The notes under the pieces: model-generated | Databases searched by the model: none | Seen by the model: only the letters and a program-made list of their open reading frames with translations | What the model was told of the DNA's origin: nothing | Made by a program: the position numbers and the translations under genes | Assembly (NCBI GenBank): GCA_000725195.1 | Contig: JAIL01000253.1 | Span: 1 to 56,074 of the forward strand | DNA length: 56,074 nucleotides | From: Snodgrassella alvi SCGC AB-598-O02 | GTDB taxonomy: Bacteria; Pseudomonadota; Gammaproteobacteria; Burkholderiales; Neisseriaceae | Direction of reading: 5' to 3' | Shown here: positions 1 through 8,488 of the stretch, piece by piece | Position numbering within the stretch: the stretch's first letter is position 1 | How the letters are laid out: each line of letters starts with the position of its first letter

Positions 1-1
1 T

Positions 2-364
2 ACGCGCTGGCGTGAACATCTGGCTGATATGGACTATCTGCGTCAGGGTATACATTTACGCGGTTATGCTCAGAAAAATCCGAAACAGGAATATAAACGT
101 GAAGCATTTGAAATGTTTCAGGCCATGTGGCATAACATTCGCCAGACAGCTGCTTCTATATTGATTTCAGTACGATTTGATTATGCCGATCAGGAGGTAG
201 AAAGCAGTGAACGATCAGCAGAACATTCAACATCTTCTTTGCGATATGCTGAGGATGATTACAGTCCGGAAGCTTTAGATGAACGCGGGGAAATAATTCA
301 TCGTAACGATCCTTGCCCATGTGGTAGCGGATTGAAATACAAACAATGTCATGGACGACTGTAA
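2..364 (+). CDS. secA: Protein translocase ATPase SecA, C-terminal end (partial)
   Basis: This is the last 120 residues of SecA, the cytoplasmic ATPase that drives preproteins through SecYEG. The reading frame is open from base 2, so the gene starts outside the window. The visible part begins in the helical scaffold/wing region ([20 protein letters not shown], a stretch highly conserved in SecA), continues through a variable acidic linker, and ends in the zinc-binding tail [14 protein letters not shown], which contacts SecB and lipids. A hairpin follows 66 bases after the stop. The identification is secure; only the missing 5' part is unknown. Confidence 0.97.
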   Translation, partial: TRWREHLADMDYLRQGIHLRGYAQKNPKQEYKREAFEMFQAMWHNIRQTAASILISVRFDYADQEVESSERSAEHSTSSLRYAEDDYSPEALDERGEIIHRNDPCPCGSGLKYKQCHGRL

Positions 365-430
365 CAATTTATCCTTAGTTTGCTATGGGTGGAATCTGCT
401 TGTATAGCGGCAATAATTGATAAAATATCA

Positions 431-466
431 TGCCATCAATATATAAATATTGGTGGCATTAATTTA
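431..466 (+). terminator. Probable terminator of secA
   Basis: A 12-bp stem (431-442 with 447-458, one G:U-type mismatch) closes a 4-base ATAA loop and is followed by a T-rich stretch. It lies just after secA, as expected for an intrinsic terminator, although the stem is AT-rich and the T-run is interrupted. Confidence 0.5.
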
Positions 467-1005
467 TGGTTATGAAATTGTTAGCCGAATATTGACTAAA
501 AATTAATTTTACTTCTAGTAAATTGATTTATGATGAAATAACTATTTAAAAATATATAGATAAATATCTATTAATAACCAAGCTATTTCCAGCTGAGATG
601 ATTAAATCTTCATTGTCTAAGAGTGGTTGTTTAGTGAGTTATTTATTTACGCGAATGCATTATGGTCAAAAGCAATTACATATTGGTAGTGATTAAATAC
701 TTGTTAAATATTGCGTGCTTAATCATTGCTGATCATAATTGATTAGATAGATCATCAGAGAATAGCCAATCATGGCATGTAAATTAGTTGCAATCAATCT
801 GATCTTATTACTTGTTTAGACTTTGATAATATCAATAGGATAATTTGTTAAAGCTTATACTCTAAATTACATTGAAGAAACCAATAAATTGACTTAAAAT
901 CGCTACCTTAAATTCACAAAAGTGACTTAAAGCCAGAGAGCTGATTAAACTGGCTTGTTTTCGGTTTACGCTAACAATACCGCTTCCTAGAATATTGGAT
1001 AATTA
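467..1005. other. Intergenic region upstream of fpr, no gene seen
   Basis: About 540 bases of AT-rich sequence with no credible reading frame longer than a few codons on either strand. It presumably carries the fpr promoter, but I could not single out a convincing -35/-10 pair. Confidence 0.4.
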
Positions 1006-1782
1006 ATGGCAGCTTATAACGTACAGAAAGTCCTGTCCGTACATCACTGGACAGATGCATACTTTACCTTTACATGCACGCGTGATGATTCATTACGTTT
1101 TCAGAATGGTCAGTTCGTCATGATCGGTTTAATGGTAGATGGTAAGCCGCTAATGCGGGCTTACAGTATTGCCAGCGCCAATTGGGAAGAAGAACTGGCT
1201 TTTTTCAGTATTAAAGTTCAGGATGGTCCGCTAACCAGTCGGCTACAGCATTTGAAAGTGGGTGATGAAGTATTGGTTAGTAAAAAACCAACCGGAACAT
1301 TAATTGCCAGTGATTTGAATCCGGGTAAAAATCTGTATCTGCTTTCAACCGGTACCGGATTAGCGCCGTTTTTGAGTGTGACTAAAGATCCAGAGATATA
1401 CGATCAATTTGAAAAAATTGTTCTGATTCATGGTGTGCGCTATCAAAAAGATCTGGCGTATTATGATCACTTTACAACAGACTTACCTAACCATGAGTAT
1501 CTTGGTGAAATGGTACGTGAAAAACTGATTTATTATCCGGTAGTATCACGTGAAGAATATATACATTATGGTCATTTAACCGACCTGATGCGCTCCGGTA
1601 AGTTATTTGATGATATTGGCCTGCCGCCAATAACACCAGAACATGATCGCGCGATGATTTGCGGTAGTCCGGCAATGCTGAAAGATTCTTGTGCCGTTCT
1701 GGATGGTTTCGGTTTGACTATTTCTCCGAAAATGGGGCAGCGTGGTGATTATGTCATTGAACGCGCTTTCGTTGATCAGTAA
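1006..1782 (+). CDS. fpr: Ferredoxin/flavodoxin-NADP+ reductase
   Basis: Cytoplasmic FAD enzyme moving electrons between NADPH and ferredoxin or flavodoxin, supporting Fe-S cluster and oxidative-stress functions. At 258 residues it has normal bacterial Fpr length. The N-terminal FAD domain shows the flavin-binding RAYSIAS motif near residue 52. The NADP domain shows STGTGLAPFLS (about residues 113-123) and the late CGSPAML motif. The C-terminus VERAFVDQ-like end (here IERAFVDQ) is typical of the neisserial/pseudomonad subclass. It is a single gene between secA and a lysine exporter and has its own terminator, so it is probably monocistronic. The ATG at 1006 is the only start that keeps the full domain. 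Confidence 0.95.
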   Translation: MAAYNVQKVLSVHHWTDAYFTFTCTRDDSLRFQNGQFVMIGLMVDGKPLMRAYSIASANWEEELAFFSIKVQDGPLTSRLQHLKVGDEVLVSKKPTGTLIASDLNPGKNLYLLSTGTGLAPFLSVTKDPEIYDQFEKIVLIHGVRYQKDLAYYDHFTTDLPNHEYLGEMVREKLIYYPVVSREEYIHYGHLTDLMRSGKLFDDIGLPPITPEHDRAMICGSPAMLKDSCAVLDGFGLTISPKMGQRGDYVIERAFVDQ

Positions 1783-1804
1783 AATATTCTTATTATAAAC
1801 ATGG

Positions 1805-1838
1805 GCAGCATGACAACACATCATGCTGCTTTATTTTT
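1805..1838 (+). terminator. Intrinsic terminator of fpr
   Basis: A perfect 9-bp stem, GCAGCATGA (1805-1813) with TCATGCTGC (1821-1829), has a 7-base loop and is followed by TTTATTTTTT. It sits 23 bases after the fpr stop. Confidence 0.85.
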
Positions 1839-1887
1839 TAAACTGCTATATTTGACATTATATATCTTTCCGATAGCACTATAATTT

Positions 1888-2805
1888 ATGCAAAATCTGA
1901 CCACTCTGATTATTATTCTGTTACCGCTGTTATTAGGCTTTTTTATTCACTTACCTAAAGAAGCGCTGAAATGGCTGGATCGCTGTCTGGGCTATTTAAT
2001 CTATGCCATCCTCTTTTTGATAGGTTCATCACTGGCTCATGTACCTAATCTGAGTGCACAGATAAGTGTTATCAGTGTGAATGTTACTGTGTTATTTATT
2101 TGCATCATCGGGTCAAACCTATTGGTATTAATGTGGTTTGATCGTCGTTATCCTTGGCATTTATCTGCTACTCAACAAACTCAGGTTAATAATTCCTTTA
2201 GTTTTGCCGGTAGTTTCAAGCAAATTACCTGTTTGCTGATTGGCCTGTTATGTGGTATCTACACCAAAATTAGTGTCTGGCTACATCCTGAAACCGCTAT
2301 TAAATACGCGTTGTTTGTGCTTATTTTTTTGGTCGGTATGCAACTGCGTAGCAGCGGGGTAAGTCTGCGTCAGGTACTTTTAAATCGTCGTGGCGTGATT
2401 ATTGCACTGCTCTTTATGTTCGCCTGTATGCTTGGTGGCACGGTTTTTGCTTTACTTATGCCGGGAGTTTCATTATCGAAAGGATTAGCTCTGAGCAGTG
2501 GTTATGGCTGGTACTCTTTATCCAGTATTATTTTTAGTCAGGTTTATGGTCCAGTATGGGGTAGTGTTGCTATGCTGAATGATCTAGCACGCGAGTTTTT
2601 TGCCTTATTTTTTATTCCGATTATTATGCGCCGTTTTCCCTGCGCGGCCATTACCTCAGGCGGTGCGACTAGTCTGGACTTTACCTTACCTGCTATTCAG
2701 TCTTCTGGAGGGATAGCTACGGTACCTGTTGCCATCAGCTTTGGTTTTATTGTTAATATTCTGGCGCCGATATTAATGGTGTTTTTTTCATCAATCACAT
2801 TTTGA
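1888..2805 (+). CDS. lysO: Lysine exporter LysO family membrane protein
   Basis: Inner-membrane protein of the LysO (YbjE, DUF340) family, whose E. coli member exports L-lysine and resists toxic lysine analogues. Its 305 residues match the family size. The sequence is almost entirely hydrophobic helices, with an N-terminal small domain and a C-terminal half. The C-terminal half carries the family hallmarks SGYGWYSLSS (about residue 202), MLNDLAREF (about 229), GGATSLDFTLPAI (about 258) and VPVAISFGF. The conserved acidic residues in NDLARE and SLDFTLP are present. It stands alone between two terminator-like regions. The substrate is inferred from the family. Confidence 0.88.
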   Translation: MQNLTTLIIILLPLLLGFFIHLPKEALKWLDRCLGYLIYAILFLIGSSLAHVPNLSAQISVISVNVTVLFICIIGSNLLVLMWFDRRYPWHLSATQQTQVNNSFSFAGSFKQITCLLIGLLCGIYTKISVWLHPETAIKYALFVLIFLVGMQLRSSGVSLRQVLLNRRGVIIALLFMFACMLGGTVFALLMPGVSLSKGLALSSGYGWYSLSSIIFSQVYGPVWGSVAMLNDLAREFFALFFIPIIMRRFPCAAITSGGATSLDFTLPAIQSSGGIATVPVAISFGFIVNILAPILMVFFSSITF

Positions 2806-3293
2806 TGAAAAATAAAAAAAACAAGGCAGAAATGATTTATTTTATCAACCAGAAATAATCATTTAAAAATAGATGACCATGTCTGTAATGGTAAATAAGT
2901 AAAATATTTTCTTTATGATAAATACATAAATTAAATTGTCCTGAATTTATATTTATTTTTAGATAGATATGAATATTTACCTATAAATGAAATTATATTG
3001 AATATAATCAATAAATAGTGTTATTTTTAATTAATAATTAACATTTTTTATATAAAATTGCTTATAATTTAACAAATAAAGCATTTAACTAACATTTATA
3101 GATATATTTTTGATGTTAGTTTGATATTGTATTTTTTGACAATAAATTTTAACTTTTTAATTAAAAATTTTTGAGTTCTATAAAACTAAAAAATTAAAAT
3201 AAATCAAATAAATACATTAGAGCAAAAGAAATAAAGTATTTGATAAATTATCAAATAAAAAATTTTAAAAATATATAGAGAAAGAGAGATATT
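2806..3293. other. Extremely AT-rich intergenic region
   Basis: Nearly 490 bases made up mostly of A and T, with no reading frame. A weak inverted repeat (2830-2837 with 2857-2864) follows lysO. The remainder is the leader of the MFS transporter, with a good ribosome binding site (AGAGAGAG) just before 3294. The composition resembles a silencer-bound or horizontally acquired promoter region. Confidence 0.4.
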
Positions 3294-4556
3294 ATGTTTA
3301 ATTGGTATCATGAAGTTTCACATAATGAGAAAAAGACCTTTTGGGCATGTTTTGGTGGATGGGCATTAGATGCTTTGGAAAATCAAATGTTTGGTTTAGT
3401 TATTCCGTCGCTAATTGCTTATTTTTCAATCACTAAGGGAGAAGCTGGATTACTGAGCAGTGCCACTTTGGTGACCTCAGCAATAGGAGGCTGGTTTGCC
3501 GGGGCGTTATCAGATCGGTTCGGGCGCGTAAAAACCTTGCAAATAATGATTATATGGTTTTCAGTATTTACTTTTCTGGCCGCCTTTGTCACTGATTATC
3601 GTTGGTTGCTGGTATTGAAAGGATTACAGGGATTTGGTATTGGTGGAGAGTGGGCTGCTGGAGCGGTATTAATGGCGGAAACTATTCGATCACAATATCG
3701 TGGCAAAGTGATGGCACTTGTGCAAAGTGCATGGGCGGTAGGCTGGGGCTTATCAGTTATCTTATTTTCTTTAGTTTTTAGTCTGGCACCGGAAAAAATG
3801 GCGTGGCGCATTATGTTTGGTGTGGGACTTTTACCAGCATTATTGATTTTGTATGTGCGTCGCCATGTACAGGAACCAGAGAAAAAAGTAACTGTAAATG
3901 ACGGTAAAAAGAAAGAAGAAATTACTAAAGCACTGTTTGGTATATTTTCTCCATCTTTAGTTCGGGTTACTTTACTTGGCGGTATACTTGGGCTGGGTGC
4001 TCATGGTGGTTATCATGCCATTATGTCTTGGTTACCCACCTTTTTGAAAGAAGAACGTCAATTATCGGTTTTGAATTCAAGTGGATATCTAGCAGTTATT
4101 ATTATTGCATTTTGGTGTGGTTGTCTTGCTAGTTCCTTTTTATTAGATAAAATTGGCCGACGTTTTAATGTGGCTTGTTTTGCCATTTGTTGTGTAATCA
4201 CCGTACGCTGTTATCTATATCTGCCTTTGACGAATACACAAATGCTTTTTCTCGGATTTCCCTTAGGCTTTTTTGCTGCCGGTATTCCTTCAAGCCTTGG
4301 TGCTTTGTTTAATGAGTTATATCCGCAACGTTATCGGGGTGCAGGTGTCGGATTTTGTTATAACTTTGGTCGTATTTTTTCATCTATTTTTCCCTTTTTG
4401 GTCGGTCATATGAGTGCTTCAATGAGTTTGGGATCGGCAATTGCTATTGATGCCAGCTGGGCTTACTCAATTGTGGTGATTAGTGTATTGCTGTTACCTG
4501 AAACCAAAGGTCGAAATTTGCAAAAAATTGATGAAAATGGTCAGATTATTGATTGA
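3294..4556 (+). CDS. MFS transporter, aromatic-acid/organic-acid symporter type
   Basis: Twelve-helix major facilitator superfamily importer of 420 residues. The A-motif between TM2 and TM3 is visible as GALSDRFGR (about residue 70), followed by GFGIGGEWAAG (about 116-126), a signature of the sugar/organic-acid and AAHS-type branch. The second-half A-like motif appears as LLDKIGRRF. The stop is 19 bases before a GTG-started amidohydrolase, so the two form an operon. The pairing suggests that it imports a carboxylate or lactone which the hydrolase then opens. The exact substrate cannot be read from the sequence. The ATG at 3294 follows a strong purine-rich site. Confidence 0.85.
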   Translation: MFNWYHEVSHNEKKTFWACFGGWALDALENQMFGLVIPSLIAYFSITKGEAGLLSSATLVTSAIGGWFAGALSDRFGRVKTLQIMIIWFSVFTFLAAFVTDYRWLLVLKGLQGFGIGGEWAAGAVLMAETIRSQYRGKVMALVQSAWAVGWGLSVILFSLVFSLAPEKMAWRIMFGVGLLPALLILYVRRHVQEPEKKVTVNDGKKKEEITKALFGIFSPSLVRVTLLGGILGLGAHGGYHAIMSWLPTFLKEERQLSVLNSSGYLAVIIIAFWCGCLASSFLLDKIGRRFNVACFAICCVITVRCYLYLPLTNTQMLFLGFPLGFFAAGIPSSLGALFNELYPQRYRGAGVGFCYNFGRIFSSIFPFLVGHMSASMSLGSAIAIDASWAYSIVVISVLLLPETKGRNLQKIDENGQIID

Positions 4557-4575
4557 GAACAGAGGAATTAACTAA

Positions 4576-5403
4576 GTGGATATACTATCTTTTGCCAAGA
4601 TTGATAGCCATGCCCATGTGTTCAGGGCTAATGCGCCAATGATTAGGGCTCGGCGTTATACACCGAAAAAAAATGCGTTGCTAGCTGATTATTTAACTAA
4701 TCTTAATGATTTAGGGTGCTCGAAAGGAGTATTAATTCAACCTAGTTTTCTTGGTACGGATAATAGTTTTCTAATTCAGTCAATTAAACAGGCAGCTAAT
4801 CGTTTAAAAGGAGTAGCTGTTGTCGATCCTGATATCAGTTGGCAACAATTGGTTCAGTTGGATAAAGCACAAATTGTAGGTATCCGTTTAAATGTTATTG
4901 ATGGGATCCAACCAGATCTGCGCACAACTATCTGGAGGAATCTACTGGATTCTATTAAAAAATTAAACTGGCATGTAGAAATTCATACTCGTAGTAACCA
5001 ATTATTTAATCTGGTAGAACAACTAATCAATAATGATATTAGGGTGGTTGTTGATCATTTCGGACGACCAGTTAACTATAGATTAACTGAGGATGCAGGC
5101 TTTCAGCAATTAATGAAATTGTCTGCCAGTGGTTTACTCTGGTGTAAATTATCAGGTATATATCGTATTACGCATTCTAAAGTACAAAATCAGCTATTTG
5201 TTAGTGAAGCCATGCCGTTATTACTAGAAAATTTTGGTGTACAAAGATTAATGTGGGGTAGTGACTGGCCACATACTCAATATGAAAACGAAATAAATAA
5301 AATTTATCTGCAAGAGCAATTGTCAGCAATGTTTGCAGACATCCAGCAGGCAAGAACAGTATTATGGGACACCCCAGCTCAGTTTTTTGGTTTTAATGAT
5401 TAA
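4576..5403 (+). CDS. Amidohydrolase, lactonase-like TIM barrel
   Basis: Cytoplasmic metal-dependent hydrolase of the amidohydrolase-2 branch that includes 2-pyrone-4,6-dicarboxylate, fuconolactone and 4-sulfomuconolactone hydrolases. At 275 residues it is a complete barrel. Motifs in order: DSHAHVF at the N-terminus (HxH metal site), EIHTRS near residue 135, VVDHFGRP near residue 156, a CKLSG strand, and WGSDWPHTQ near residue 227, whose Asp is the catalytic base. I chose GTG 4576 because AGAGG lies 9-14 bases upstream and the barrel starts at once. It is co-transcribed with the MFS transporter. A carboxylated lactone is the likely substrate class, by inference. Confidence 0.82.
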   Translation: MDILSFAKIDSHAHVFRANAPMIRARRYTPKKNALLADYLTNLNDLGCSKGVLIQPSFLGTDNSFLIQSIKQAANRLKGVAVVDPDISWQQLVQLDKAQIVGIRLNVIDGIQPDLRTTIWRNLLDSIKKLNWHVEIHTRSNQLFNLVEQLINNDIRVVVDHFGRPVNYRLTEDAGFQQLMKLSASGLLWCKLSGIYRITHSKVQNQLFVSEAMPLLLENFGVQRLMWGSDWPHTQYENEINKIYLQEQLSAMFADIQQARTVLWDTPAQFFGFND

Positions 5404-5797
5404 AAATAAATGAATTGAATAAAATTAAAATATTATAATTAAATTAATAATTTGTATATCTGAAAAAAATGAAATAATTCACATGAGAACTATCCAAATA
5501 AATCAATAAAATTTTTAATAAACTTTATACTATTTCGGGATATAGCAGATTCATAGTTCAATATGCTATATGTATATATTATATTAAGACATTTTATAAA
5601 AATAAATTATTATATATTTGATTTTAAAAAATCTATCTTGGTCTAATTACCAGAAATCCAGCAGAATATTTTGTTGATTTATAATTGAGGCACATATTGA
5701 TATCTATTCGCTATTATCAAAACGTGCTGGTCTGATTGAGTTGTAAAGTCCGTCAGAAGATCTTGCTTTTTATAATATTTGCCCTTATGTGTAATCC
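5404..5797. other. Intergenic region, possible small RNA upstream of uvrB
   Basis: Almost 400 AT-rich bases without a reading frame. The last 150 bases are richer in G and C and run straight into a perfect hairpin with a T-tail at 5798, so a short untranslated RNA ending there is possible. No known RNA family was recognised. Confidence 0.3.
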
Positions 5798-5818
5798 AAA
5801 CCGCTTGTGCGGTTTTAT
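5798..5818 (+). terminator. Intrinsic-terminator hairpin before uvrB
   Basis: AAACCGC (5798-5804) pairs perfectly with GCGGTTT (5809-5815) around the loop TTGT and is followed by TATCT. It lies 390 bases after the amidohydrolase and 55 bases before uvrB. It therefore ends either a long read-through from the upstream operon or an unrecognised short transcript. Confidence 0.6.
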
Positions 5819-5870
5819 CTGTTCAGAACAATATTTTTTATAAAAGTATTAATTTTAGGTTATCCTGCTT

Positions 5871-7898
5871 ATGGACGTCATTCAGTATCCCAATAGTGTT
5901 TTTAAACTGCACCGGCCTTTTCCGCCGGCAGGAGATCAGCCGACAGCCATCAAAGGCTTGCTGGAGGGGCTGGAAGATGGTTTATCCAGCCAAACATTAC
6001 TGGGTGTAACTGGTTCGGGTAAAACCTATACCATGGCGAATGTGATTGCCCAAAGTGGTCGGCCGGCTATCATTATGGCTCATAATAAAACTTTGGCGGC
6101 GCAGCTATACGCCGAAATGCGTGAATTTTTTCCAGAAAATGCTGTTGAGTATTTTGTATCCTATTATGATTATTATCAGCCGGAAGCCTATGTACCTAGC
6201 CGGGATTTATTCATTGAGAAAGATTCTGCCATCAATGAGCATATCGAACAGATGCGTTTAAGTGCCACCAAAAGCCTAATGCAGCGACAGGATGTGGTTA
6301 TCGTTGCTACAGTATCAGCCATTTACGGTATTGGCGATCCCAATGAATATCATCAGATGATTCTGCACGTCAAAGAAGGCCAGAAAATTGATCAGCGCGA
6401 TATTATTGCGCGACTAGTAGCCATGCAGTATGAACGTGGCGATATTGATTTTGCCCGTGGTACATTCCGTGTGCGAGGCGATGTGATTGATATCTTTCCG
6501 GCCGAGAGCTCTGAACTGGCACTTCGCATTAGTTTGTTTGATGATGAAGTAGACCGTATGCAGCTATTTGATCCACTTTCTGGGAGTTTGCAACAGCGTG
6601 TTGGTCGTTATACAGTTTTTCCTTCCAGTCATTATGTTACTCCACGTGATACAGTTTTACGTGCCTGCGAAAATATTAAACAGGAGCTGGGCGAACGCAT
6701 TAAATGGTTTAGTCAAGAAGGACGTCTGGTTGAAGCGCAGCGTATTGAGCAACGTACCCGTTTTGATCTAGAAATGCTCTATGAAATGGGTTTTTGCAAA
6801 GGTATTGAAAATTATTCCCGTCATTTTTCTGGTAAAAATGAAGGTGAACCACCACCAACATTAATGGATTATCTGCCCAAAAACGCCTTAATGTTTATTG
6901 ATGAAAGCCATGTCACCGTTACTCAGATTGGAGGAATGTATAAAGGCGACGCGTCACGTAAACAGAATCTAGTAGATTATGGCTTTCGTTTACCTTCCGC
7001 ACGCGATAATCGGCCATTGAAATTCAATGAATTTGAGCAGGTTATGCCACAAACAATCTTTGTTTCTGCTACACCGGCCAAATACGAAGAAGAACATGCC
7101 GGACAGGTGGTTGAACAGGTAGTTCGCCCTACCGGACTGGTTGATCCGGAAATTATTATTCGTCCGGTGGCTACACAGGTTGATGATTTGCTTTCTGAGA
7201 TCAATCTACGCAAAGAAAAGGGTGAGCGGGTATTGGTTACCACCCTGACTAAACGCATGGCAGAACAGCTTACCGATTATTATGCCGAACTTGGGGTAAA
7301 AGTACGCTATCTGCATAGTGATATTGATACAGTTGAACGGGTAGAAATTATTCGTGACTTACGTTTAGGCTTATTTGATGTCCTGGTAGGGATTAATCTG
7401 CTGCGTGAGGGACTGGATATACCTGAAGTATCACTGGTAGCGATACTCGACGCGGATAAAGAAGGTTTTTTGCGCAGTCATCGTAGTCTGATTCAAACCA
7501 TTGGTCGTGCTGCGCGTAATGTGCATGGTCAGGCCATACTGTATGCGGATAAAATTACTGATTCTATGAACGCCGCAATCAATGAAACTGAGCGCCGTCG
7601 CGCTAAACAGATAGCCTTTAATACTGAGCATGGTATTGTCCCTCAACAGATTAAAAAGCAGGTTCGTGATTTGATTGATGGGGTATATCATGATGAAAAT
7701 GGCGCAAAAGGACGTGGACGTAGCAAAGTTAAAGTTAAAGAAATCCACAATGAAGAAGATGCACTGAAAGAAATTGCTAAACTAGAAAAATCCATGCAAG
7801 TAGCGGCACGTGATCTGCAGTTTGAGGAAGCTGCGCAGATTCGCGATAAAATTCGTGCCATCAAAGAAAACTTGTTATTTGGTGCTGCGGATAAATAA
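5871..7898 (+). CDS. uvrB: Excinuclease ABC subunit UvrB
   Basis: Damage-recognition helicase-like subunit of nucleotide excision repair. It is loaded by UvrA and then recruits UvrC. At 675 residues it is full length. Walker [11 protein letters not shown] lies near residue 40. The beta-hairpin region with [12 protein letters not shown] follows near residue 96, then helicase motif II-like DESHVT (about 340) and motif [11 protein letters not shown] (about 540). A C-terminal UVR domain (residues about 635-670, [13 protein letters not shown]) binds UvrC. A weak AGG precedes the ATG at 5871. It is followed by its own terminator. Confidence 0.98.
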   Translation: MDVIQYPNSVFKLHRPFPPAGDQPTAIKGLLEGLEDGLSSQTLLGVTGSGKTYTMANVIAQSGRPAIIMAHNKTLAAQLYAEMREFFPENAVEYFVSYYDYYQPEAYVPSRDLFIEKDSAINEHIEQMRLSATKSLMQRQDVVIVATVSAIYGIGDPNEYHQMILHVKEGQKIDQRDIIARLVAMQYERGDIDFARGTFRVRGDVIDIFPAESSELALRISLFDDEVDRMQLFDPLSGSLQQRVGRYTVFPSSHYVTPRDTVLRACENIKQELGERIKWFSQEGRLVEAQRIEQRTRFDLEMLYEMGFCKGIENYSRHFSGKNEGEPPPTLMDYLPKNALMFIDESHVTVTQIGGMYKGDASRKQNLVDYGFRLPSARDNRPLKFNEFEQVMPQTIFVSATPAKYEEEHAGQVVEQVVRPTGLVDPEIIIRPVATQVDDLLSEINLRKEKGERVLVTTLTKRMAEQLTDYYAELGVKVRYLHSDIDTVERVEIIRDLRLGLFDVLVGINLLREGLDIPEVSLVAILDADKEGFLRSHRSLIQTIGRAARNVHGQAILYADKITDSMNAAINETERRRAKQIAFNTEHGIVPQQIKKQVRDLIDGVYHDENGAKGRGRSKVKVKEIHNEEDALKEIAKLEKSMQVAARDLQFEEAAQIRDKIRAIKENLLFGAADK

Positions 7899-7914
7899 AA
7901 TTTTTCACAACATT

Positions 7915-7970
7915 AAAGCATTCATGTTTATTGGTAACCAACAACTGACCGATAACAGAATGCTTTTTAA
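7915..7970 (+). terminator. Terminator of uvrB
   Basis: AAAGCATTC (7915-7923) pairs with GAATGCTTT (7958-7966), which runs into TTAATTT. The 34-base loop contains a second small palindrome, TTGGTAACCAA. It begins 17 bases after the uvrB stop. Confidence 0.65.
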
Positions 7971-8027
7971 TTTGTTGAAATGTTTAGTTTATGAACAGTA
8001 GGTATTTGCAGCGACTGGGATGATAAT

Positions 8028-8225
8028 GTGACCAGACAAAATCCTGCAAGACCGATTTATATCCTTTATTTAACATTGGTATTATATATAGTCGCTGTTG
8101 TCATTATCTGTCAGCTAAACTCTTACTCAGTTTTATTTGGCAGTATAAATACTTGGCTGCGTATCCAGATTCTACTCATTCTATTCAATAATATTGCTAT
8201 TTACATAATAGCCAATCTCTGCTGA
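8028..8225 (+). CDS. Possible small two-helix membrane protein
   Basis: A 65-codon frame starting with GTG, preceded by GGGA eight bases upstream. The product would have two hydrophobic segments (about residues 10-28 and 43-62) joined by a short polar loop. I recognise no family. It lies after the uvrB terminator in otherwise empty sequence, so it would need its own promoter. Hydrophobic frames arise easily by chance in AT-rich DNA, so this is only a candidate. Confidence 0.28.
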   Translation: MTRQNPARPIYILYLTLVLYIVAVVIICQLNSYSVLFGSINTWLRIQILLILFNNIAIYIIANLC

Positions 8226-8374
8226 TCGGTGATTTTTTACCTCTTGTGCACATTATTAGCATAAGCAAATAATTATTAATTTATGTCAGACACTGATTAC
8301 GAAAAACGAAATAACTAGTAACTGAAAATTATTATTGCTCAATGTTAACAAAAGTGCTTAAATTAACATTTTTA

Positions 8375-8388
8375 ATGATCCACATCAA
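8375..8388. promoter_or_regulatory. FNR/CRP-family (FNR-like) binding site upstream of mqo
   Basis: ATGAT-CCAC-ATCAA matches the FNR consensus TTGAT-N4-ATCAA at nine of ten positions, with exact spacing. It lies 100 bases before the mqo start codon. This fits oxygen-dependent control of malate oxidation. Whether it activates or represses cannot be told, because no clear -10 element was identified. Confidence 0.55.
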
Positions 8389-8488
8389 ATAAAAATGAAA
8401 TTTAGCAAAATTTTTCATTTGATATGGATGTTGTTTGGCACAGACGCAAGGTAACCAATTAAGACCCGATTAAGGGGGAGTTTACGAA

